Part shown: in pieces, positions 1-7,500 of the stretch
How the letters are laid out: every line of letters begins with the position of its first letter
How positions within the stretch are numbered: position 1 is the stretch's first letter
Origin: Bacteroidota bacterium
Lineage (GTDB): Bacteria; Bacteroidota; Bacteroidia; Bacteroidales; VadinHA17
Assembly (NCBI GenBank): GCA_030611395.1
Contig: JAUWPX010000045.1
Coordinates: 1 to 8,508 of the forward strand
Length of the DNA: 8,508 bases
Direction: 5' to 3'
The notes under the pieces: model-generated
What the model was told of the DNA's origin: nothing
The model's input: only the letters and a program-made list of their open reading frames with translations
Database searches by the model: none
Translations under genes and position numbers: made by a program

Positions 1-536
1 TTAAATTCCATCAGGTCATTATGAGTAAATTTTACTCCTGCAAAGTTTGGTATCTTAACCGAAACCTTTGTAAGTAATTCGGGCATTGAAAGGTAAACAC
101 CAGACATGGATGGCATGTGGTAATAATAAACAGGCAAATCAGGCACCAATTTTGCTACTTCTGACATAAATTCGATCAGTATATCAACTGTTGCAGGTTT
201 AAAGAAATTTGGCCCCATAAGAGCAATAGCATACGCACCAATTTCTTTTGCATGTTTGGCTAAAATTTTACAGGTTTCTAAACTCGGACCACCAACATGG
301 ACTATAATTTTAAAGTCATCGGTTGCTGTTTTTACCCATTCTTCGGCTATTTTTTTTCGTTCATCAGTGGTCATCGAAATGCCTTCTCCGGTTGTGCCGT
401 TTATGAATGCGCCGTTAATTTTATTACTTTTTAAAAAACCAGCATACTCTTCAATGGGATTGTGATTAATACTTCCATCCTTGTGCATTGGTGTAAATGG
501 TGCTACAATTATTCCTTGTAATTTATCAAAATTCAT
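1..536 (-). CDS. nanA: N-acetylneuraminate lyase-like aldolase (DapA/NanA superfamily), 3' end outside window
   Basis: Class I aldolase of the DHDPS/N-acetylneuraminate lyase superfamily. The best-fit role is cytoplasmic cleavage of sialic acid to N-acetylmannosamine and pyruvate. The 178 visible residues start at ATG 536-534 and read MNFDKLQGIIVAPFTPM, a typical (beta/alpha)8-barrel start. GTTGEG at 47-52 is the pyruvate-carboxylate loop. Y139 in YYYHMPSMSG aligns with the catalytic Tyr of E. coli NanA (YNIPALSG). K169 in GVKFTHND is the Schiff-base lysine (GVKQT in E. coli). The HMPSMSG and GVKFT contexts favour NanA over DapA, which usually has YNVPxRT and IKEATGD; the GVKFT form recalls animal-type lyases. 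About 120 C-terminal residues, including most substrate-specificity positions, lie outside, so a related 2-keto acid aldolase is possible. It sits downstream of a GntR regulator, with a matching operator in its promoter. No Shine-Dalgarno is visible. Confidence 0.85.
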   Translation of the reverse strand, partial: MNFDKLQGIIVAPFTPMHKDGSINHNPIEEYAGFLKSNKINGAFINGTTGEGISMTTDERKKIAEEWVKTATDDFKIIVHVGGPSLETCKILAKHAKEIGAYAIALMGPNFFKPATVDILIEFMSEVAKLVPDLPVYYYHMPSMSGVYLSMPELLTKVSVKIPNFAGVKFTHNDLMEF

Positions 537-571
537 TTATGTAACATTAAAAATTATTTATTTTCAGGTAA

Positions 572-583
572 TTTGAATTCAAA
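572..583. repeat. 12-bp perfect palindrome in the lyase leader
   Basis: TTTGAATTCAAA is a perfect palindrome between the predicted transcription start near 613 and the ATG of the lyase gene at 536. The half-site TTTGAAT also occurs at 710-716, 739-745 and 754-760 in the same gap. In DNA this AT-rich such words can recur by chance, so a function is only a possibility. Confidence 0.3.
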
Positions 584-610
584 CTGATAAGATTAATATT
601 TAAAAACCGA

Positions 611-624
611 ATTGTATGACAAAT
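611..624. promoter_or_regulatory. Predicted GntR/FadR-type operator at the lyase promoter
   Basis: ATTGTATGACAAAT contains the dyad TTGT-ATG-ACAA (612-622), which fits the TNGTNNNACNA form bound by FadR-subfamily GntR regulators. The same 14-bp pattern, differing only in the three central bases, occurs before the gntR gene at 1534-1547. Here it overlaps the predicted -7 box and start of transcription, so a bound regulator should block the promoter. That binding is inferred from the shared site and position. Confidence 0.7.
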
Positions 625-650
625 ATAGCTAATCATTTTTCATAAACAAA
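620..650 (-). promoter_or_regulatory. Bacteroidetes-type promoter for the lyase gene
   Basis: Read on the minus strand, a -33 element TTTG (647-650) is followed by exactly 19 bases and then TATATTTG (620-627). This fits the Bacteroidetes primary-sigma consensus TTTG-N19-21-TAnnTTTG. The start of transcription would be near 613, giving a leader of about 77 nt. The -7 box overlaps the predicted operator. Confidence 0.65.
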
Positions 651-782
651 TATTTTTACATAAATATTTATACTTAAAATCAGTCAAAATAAATTTTAAA
701 TGATTTTTCTTTGAATTGGATAAAGGAATCAAGTGTGATTTGAATGAAAATAATTTGAATTTCCTGAAGAAGTATAAATCTT

Positions 783-1511
783 TTATAAAGTTTTCTTCAT
801 ATTCTCTTTGGACAAGAGATGAAAATATATTTCAAGGTGATTTTTCATTGTAATACGAAATTTGTCTGGATTTCCGTTTTTAATAACATTCACAATCTCT
901 TTATGTGAGGACCATTTCTTCTTTTTAGAATATAATACATATTTTGTTAATATGTCATCATAATTTTCTTTAATAAAAATAAAGACTGGGGAGAAAATCT
1001 TGCATAATCTAAAAATTGTAGGATTTCCTGTCATTTCATAAAGTTTATAATGGAATTTGGATTCTTCTTCTACTGTAACCCGGTTAATTTCCAAAACTCT
1101 TTCCCTGTTGACAATATTTTCCAGTTCCTGAATGTCCTTTTCAGTCTTATTTAAAAAAATATAATCACCCATTCCAATTTCAATCGTAACTCTTAATCCC
1201 AGAATGTCCAATAATCGTTCCTTACTTATAATTCTTGGATCAATAACTCTTTCAATCCCACCAAGAATATCAGGCTCTCTCAATATCATTCCCCTTTTTG
1301 TTCTTGTTTCAATTAGGCCTAACATTCTAAACCGGCTCAAAGCTTCTCGTAAAACGCTTCTGGCTACTCCCAGAGCTTTTGCTAATTCTGCCTCCGTTGG
1401 TATATGATCTCCGGGTATCAAATTACTTTCTTTAAAAAAATCCCTGAGCTTTTCTTCAACACTGTCAACAAGAGTAGTGGATTGATTAACTAATTTCAAA
1501 CTATTATGCAT
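783..1511 (-). CDS. GntR family transcriptional regulator, FadR subfamily (FCD domain)
   Basis: Ligand-responsive DNA-binding regulator of 242 residues, a normal length for the FadR/FCD subfamily. The N-terminal winged helix-turn-helix (about 12-78) contains GDHIPTEAELAKALGVARS followed by VLREALSRFRMLGLIETR, the classic GntR pattern. The C-terminal FCD domain (about 98-232) keeps the metal-site histidines: H154 in KFHYKLYEMTGNP, H203 in SSHKEI and H225 in MKNHLEIY. E150 occupies the usual Asp position. The start is ATG 1511-1509; no Shine-Dalgarno is present, as is usual in Bacteroidetes. Matching TTGTnnnACAA dyads lie before this gene and before the downstream sialic-acid lyase-like gene. 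It therefore probably represses itself and that catabolic operon, released by a sugar-acid-type ligand, making it NanR-like in role. The ligand is an inference; the family assignment is firm. Confidence 0.95.
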   Translation of the reverse strand: MHNSLKLVNQSTTLVDSVEEKLRDFFKESNLIPGDHIPTEAELAKALGVARSVLREALSRFRMLGLIETRTKRGMILREPDILGGIERVIDPRIISKERLLDILGLRVTIEIGMGDYIFLNKTEKDIQELENIVNRERVLEINRVTVEEESKFHYKLYEMTGNPTIFRLCKIFSPVFIFIKENYDDILTKYVLYSKKKKWSSHKEIVNVIKNGNPDKFRITMKNHLEIYFHLLSKENMKKTL

Positions 1512-1533
1512 AATTGTATATTATATTAAATTT

Positions 1534-1547
1534 ATTGTCGTACAAAT
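1534..1547. promoter_or_regulatory. Predicted autoregulatory operator of the gntR gene
   Basis: ATTGTCGTACAAAT holds the dyad TTGT-CGT-ACAA (1535-1545), the same as the site before the lyase gene apart from the three central bases. It lies 23 bases upstream of the gntR start codon and overlaps the predicted -7 box, as expected for autorepression. Confidence 0.7.
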
Positions 1548-1550
1548 CTA
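1543..1550 (-). promoter_or_regulatory. Predicted -7 promoter box of the gntR gene
   Basis: On the minus strand TAGATTTG fits the Bacteroidetes -7 consensus TAnnTTTG and would place the start of transcription near 1535, with a leader of about 24 nt. No good -33 TTTG is seen at 19-21 bases; only a weak TTGG lies 22 bases upstream. The box overlaps the operator in the same register as at the lyase promoter. Confidence 0.5.
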
Positions 1551-1587
1551 ACAAAATAAATATAACTACTTCCCAATAATTATTTCC

Positions 1588-4500
1588 TTACTTTCTGCCG
1601 GTCTTTTTTGATTCGATTTCCTTTAGCTTTTTCACGGCTGCAAATTTTGCTGCAGCAATTGTTTCCCTGTTAGCCTTTTCTGTTATTTTACCACGGGTCA
1701 AATCTTTAATAGCAATATACCCGTTCGTTAAGAGAAGCTGAATAACTATGTTGTTGATGATAGTGTCCTTATTGTAGCCCCTGGCGATATATACTTTGCT
1801 GCAGTCATTATAAAACTGGTCGGCAAATTCCTGGATATTAGGTAACCACATTAATTGTTTGTATGTTTCGCTAAATCCGTTTAACTCTATATTAATATTG
1901 GGTGTTATTAGCAAAGGACTAAATTTATGGTTCTTTGGTAAAGGATAGAAACCTGCTAATCCTGACATATCTATTTTAGTTTTCATATCATCCACTCTAA
2001 CCAGCCGGGCTTTTCGCATTTCTTCAAGCTGATACAAATAAAAATTGTATCGCCATATTTCCATGTTATGTTTATGATGCCTGAAAAGGGGCTTGTAACA
2101 CTCAACTATTAATTTTTTAACATGATTTTTCTTTTTGTCAAGGTCGGAGTTCATAATTCTTACTTCGCGTATCAGGGTCTTTACATCTTCAGCTGCTTTT
2201 TGCGGTCCTGTAATCTCTTTCCCTTTTCTGCCCAGATCGGTTGAAAGAATACCTAACTGAATTTGTTTACCTTTTCCTGTACCATCAGGTCTTCCTTTAA
2301 GGATTTCTATCAAATGTTTTCTTATCTTGCTCTCACCTGGTTCCGCGATAAAAGGATTTCCGGCAGGTGTGCTGGCAAGAGTTATAAATAATGTTCCAAA
2401 AAAATCACTGTCAATTGGGAATGAAATATTCTTCTTATCCTCATCGCATTTTGCATCCGCAATAAACCTGTTTTTGATAATGTCAAACCTGACTTTCTTA
2501 ACAATAAATTTCTTGTTATTCCTGATAAAGGATTTATTTATAAATATTTTGTTAACAGTATCCTCAAGGTCAATCTTATCCATCATTTTATATGATGATG
2601 ACAGGTAATGTATTCCGGTAAATTCATCATTTTCCCATGACAGAATATCATCAAGATGGTTGCCATACCGGTCAATTATTTCAACAATATTCCTGTCACC
2701 TGAATAGCGTAGTAGAGTACGCAGAATATTGGGGTTATCAGAGCTGGTTGCCTTTTCTTTTCTCTCACCATGTGAATCACGATAAAGAAAAAAGTTTTCA
2801 GGGTTAGCATATCGTTTCACTCCTGCCTCTTCTCTGGCAAAATTGTATGCAGTTAGCATGATATCAATTTTAAAAGGCATTTTAATATCACATAAACCAC
2901 TGATAGTGCTTCTTGAGTTAAGGTCATGAACATTACTGTCCGCACTGCTTTTGAAAAGGGAATTGTAATATTTAATAAAATCCGGATCAAAATCTGTAAC
3001 ACGTGAAAAATCCCCCATTTCTGTACCTATCCCATACAAGTTGCCCTCTTCATCCGGAAACAAGTGAAACATATCTCCGGCAATCATTTTTATTGAACGG
3101 ATGCCCGGAAGATCTTTCTTCATCCATTTAAGCATCATGGCAGCAAGCATTTCTGATTTACCAACCCCACTGTCACCGCTTATCTGGATAACAAAAATAC
3201 TGCCATCATCTTCTTCCACTGCAAACAACGAACCATGAACCGGTATGCCACCTAGTTCCTTTACTTTCTCATTAACCATGGTCAACCTGGGTTTCTTAAT
3301 GTTCCCAAAATAATCAACAGATTTCTTCAAAGGTGTAACGATAGTTTTTATGTTCCCATTTGGCCCCTTCAGATCAAAATAACCAATTTGAGGGAATGAT
3401 ATAACCTTTTCAGGAGCCCCGAGAAAAAGGATTATGTCAGGAATAAACTCCTGAACCTCATTAAGCTTAACAAATCCGGGCCCTAACAGGCGGTAATTAT
3501 CTGTCAGGTATTTAAGAAAAGATTTTTGAAATATATGGAGTTCCTTTACCAAACCGGTATTTATAATTTTACACCGGTAATCTTCTTCGTCAAGGTTATG
3601 GGCAAACAGGGCGAGTCGTTTTGCAAAAAATGATGATAAAGGCCTGACCTGCATTTTTTTTATGAATTCATTATGGTCAGGATTTTCAGAGCCTGTATTG
3701 TTGATTGACGGATCATCTGATCTGTCTATTTTATGATATGGATATTCCCTTTTTTTAGCATCGGTTGCTATCCTGGTATGTGTTTGCACCGGCTGTTCCC
3801 AGGCAGTTACTCCACAACGTGACATTAATTGTGCTATCCATAATAACGATCCTTTATCCCATTTTTCAAGGGTTTTGTTTTGTATTGGAAAGTCTTTGTG
3901 AAGCACAATTCCATGCTGCACCATTTCATTTTTATTTGAATTCTGTTCCAGAAATTCTGTTTCAATCAGTCTGATTAGTATGTGGTTATATTTTTTATAA
4001 TACTCATTGTTTTTAGTCATGTTTGCAAGGCTGATAAAAAACAGAACCATTTCCCTTACTTCATCATGCAGTTGTTCAGGAAAAATTTTTACATTTTTTT
4101 GCACAAATATTTCATTCAGTATTGTTTCTATTTCTGCAGGAATAAGTTGTGATATCAGATCTTCTTTTATCAGCCTGATATCTTCCTGTTCAGTTATATC
4201 ATAATGGGGTGTTAACCGGTTTATTTTCTCAATCAGCCTGGTTTCAAACCAATTATTTTTCTGCAGCAGGTAAATGAACAATATCCTGTTTGTTATTGTG
4301 AGGTTCGGGTGATAAAGCTTTTTACGGATTGTTTGCTGAATAACTCCGGGGTATCTTCTCATCATGTCATCCCGCTTGAGATCTTCCAGTTTCTTATCTA
4401 TCTTTTCGAAATACCTGTTGGTGAAAATATCCTGATTAAGGTCGTTTAAAGATAACCCTGTAATCCCGATGAATTTTAAAGCAACTGTACCCGCGAGCTG

Positions 4501-7500
4501 TTCAAATGTTGGTTCAACGGGATGCAGTTCAAAAGGGAGATTAAAATGGAGTAATAATTCCTCAATAAATTTTTTCAGTATTCTGTTATAACCTTCAAGT
4601 TTAGCCAGGTCGCCTGAAATATCATTCTTGTTCGCTTTAATTGAGAGTATTTTTGTTTTTGCATCAGAGAACAAAATCCTTTCCAGTTCAATCAGGATTT
4701 CCTGCATAATAGTCAGCTCCTCCGGGTTGTCAAGTATATACCTGTCCGGTTGGAATTCCAGCTTGCTTTTAATGTATTTCAGCAAGGTTGTTTTTCCGTA
4801 TTTGGCAATTACCGTATTGATATCAAGTTTTTTAAGTTGTGGAATATTACGGTAAATCTGAGGTAAAAGGTTCTCATATACTTTTGTAAATGCTTTGGAT
4901 GAGATGAATTCAGTCAGATTTCTACATTTCCCGACATTTTCATAAAACTCCAGCACCGCATTTTTCGAATCGCCAATTGAATTGATTGAGACCCCGCATT
5001 CTTTTGGAAAAGCATGATAAAGTGTTTTTATATCACTGATCCTTAGCGAAATATTATAATTCTTATTAAGATCACGGATAACATTAAAATCTTCAAGAAT
5101 ATTTTCAATCAGTTCACTGTCACTGCGAACTTTGAAAATATCAATTAAAATATCATCTGTTTGTTTATCTTTGTTTGAAGGATCATTTTTCGCTTTATGG
5201 AATGTATTCCAGTATTTCAGGAATATACGGAGGGCATTTTCAAATTCATCAATAAAATTATCGTAGCTTTCTGCAGAACCTTCAATGTAATCTCCAAGTG
5301 AGAAACGCAGGAATCCTGTTTGATAGGGTATAAGTGCAATTCCGCGCTGGTCTGCAAGTTTTTTCGTGAATTTTTCTAAATCCTGGTATGAAAAGAAATC
5401 TTTCAGATGAAGATTGAAAAGATAAGAACCGTCTGAATCAAGAACACTAATCTCGTTTTGTTCATTTTCTTTTAAAACTGCTAATGCTTTGTTCTTTGCC
5501 AGCTCCAGTCTTTTATTAGCTTCCTGTCTGAATATCTTATTTATCCTGAAATTATTTAGTTCACTTACCAGGTGATCTTTATAATAGCTAAAGAAGGGAA
5601 TTCCTTTGTATTTGAAATCATCAGGAAGCTCCAGAACATCAAGCTTATCAAGAGAAACAAGTTCTTCAAGAAGAAAAAGGTGAAGCGGACTTCCTTCAAA
5701 TAATGACGGATTTCGTGTATGGGCATTATTTCCGTTTTCACGGATATTTATGTTGTCACGTATCTCTGTCATGATATGCTTTTTCAACTTCTCTTTTATT
5801 TTATATCTGGAGGCATCTTTTGGAAGACTTTCATCCATCCTGTCTTTTATTTTCTTTGCCAGTTGGGCAGTTTCCAGTATATTAACAAGGATGAATAATG
5901 AGTTTGTGTTTCCTTTTTCAACTCCGAATTGTTTCCTGGCATAATCAATTACATCTTTTCTGACCGGTGTTGCTAAAAGAGAACCGAGACGATCTCCGGT
6001 TGCCCCGAGGTTTTTTGTTGTTGACAAAGACGATACAATACTTATCCTGGCAAATGAACCTATATTATTCATTATATACCTTGAAATAGTACGCCATTTC
6101 GGCTCTTCAGGATCCTCAATTTTTACAGCATCGTTATATGCTTCGTCCAAAAATAAAGTAAGTTTACTGTTATTTAGAAACTTAAGGAATTTTATCAGGT
6201 GAGGATTATTAAAATCAGTGAATCCTGATGGGTTGGACGGATCGTTGATAATAAGGGTTGAATTTTCGCAGAACCGGTCCCACAAATTTCCTGTTTCGTC
6301 GAATAATTGAAAAGTGCTTTTTATTCGTTCAAGTTTTGTAAGTAGCCGTTCCCAGTCAACATGTCCCTCCTCATTAAGTTCAATCTCAATATCAAATGGA
6401 TTCAGATCAAAACGATCGGGTGAAAAAAGATCTTTGTACTCCCAGGCTGCTTCCTGGTTAAAGAAAATAAACGGGTTTGGAGTCCGGTTCTTGTAAAACA
6501 ACAGATCTCTGATAATCATTTGTACATCATCTGAAATAGATGTTTTTTCCAAATTACCCAGATTGCTTATGAACTCATTAATGATATTCTTATCTGCTGA
6601 TCCTTTTTTGTTGTATTTGTCTTCAATGCCAAGATCGATCAGCAGGTTCCTGAACCTTCCCTGATTATCTGAACTGTTTTCAACTTTAGTAAGATATTCT
6701 TTGTACTTTTCAAGAAAAAGATTTATTCCGAAATTATTATGAAAATGGTTATGGAGTGTTCTCTGGTAATTATCAGGGACGACATCCAGAATAGTTTTGC
6801 ACCTGTTTATTATTGAATCCTGTACAGGTTTTAGAGGGCGCTTGAGTAAATATTCTCCGTATGTCCTTATCTGGTTACGACCACCACCTTCAACAACTGT
6901 TGCAATGTGCAGGCTTTTATTCTCGGAATAAAAATAGGCAAGGATTCTCTCTTCAAATTCCCTTATCAATTCTCTGTTGATTTTCTTAATATTTTCAGGA
7001 TCCCTTGTGTTTTCTGCCAGGTTGATATATGCTCCGAATTTTGAAAGTATGTACTTATCTTTAATTACCTGGCGGGCAAATTCATCGAATTTATAAAGAA
7101 TATTATCCTGATCAGGGTTTTCAGGGTTAGCGAGCTGTTCTTTTTTCAGTTGTCTTAATTCCTTGTCATATTCAATAATTTTTTCATCGATTTTTTGCCT
7201 GAAATATTTAAGATTCCGCGAGTTAACTTTATCATGAATCAGACGAAGATTCAACTGACTATTGGCCAGGGCTCCCAGTTTTTTTGTATGAACCTTATTA
7301 AGTGTATTTATAATGCCATTATGCAGGCAGAAGATCAGGGATGTATTCGTTGACCGGGACTCGGGTGAATCATCAATAAATACCATTCTTGTTAGTAAAG
7401 GAAACCACCTGAAGGTGTTGAATGGGTTTTTTCTCATGTTCCTTATCCTGACAGCGAAAATACTTGTGCTGTCTTCATATATCTGTTTGTAAAGCTTTTC

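Noticed and set aside
256..465. Plus-strand open frame, and similar ones at 1204-1407, 2327-2608, 3765-3974, 4007-4204, 4628-4855, 5750-5944 and 6314-6496
   Set aside because: All lie antisense within clearly coding minus-strand genes, have low-complexity Ser/Ile/Leu/Phe-rich translations and show no family resemblance.
1..536. Dihydrodipicolinate synthase (DapA)
   Set aside because: The catalytic Tyr and Lys contexts (YYYHMPSMSG, GVKFTHND) fit N-acetylneuraminate lyase better than the DapA YNVPxRT and IKEATGD patterns.
537..782. Small gene, riboswitch or strong terminator in the gap between gntR and the lyase gene
   Set aside because: No convincing coding frame, no GC-rich hairpin followed by a T run and no recognisable riboswitch core. 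Only the promoter, operator and AT-rich repeats are supported.
3154..3177. The P-loop as part of an ABC, STAND or AAA+ ATPase
   Set aside because: No ABC signature, Walker B hhhhDE, sensor or arginine-finger motifs follow. The upstream PxHxS and the downstream GD fit the PEPCK/HPrK fold instead.
4777..4803. AKYGKTTLLK in the giant protein as a second P-loop
   Set aside because: There is no glycine five residues before the GK, no preceding hydrophobic beta strand and no visible Walker B, so this is only a chance GKTT.
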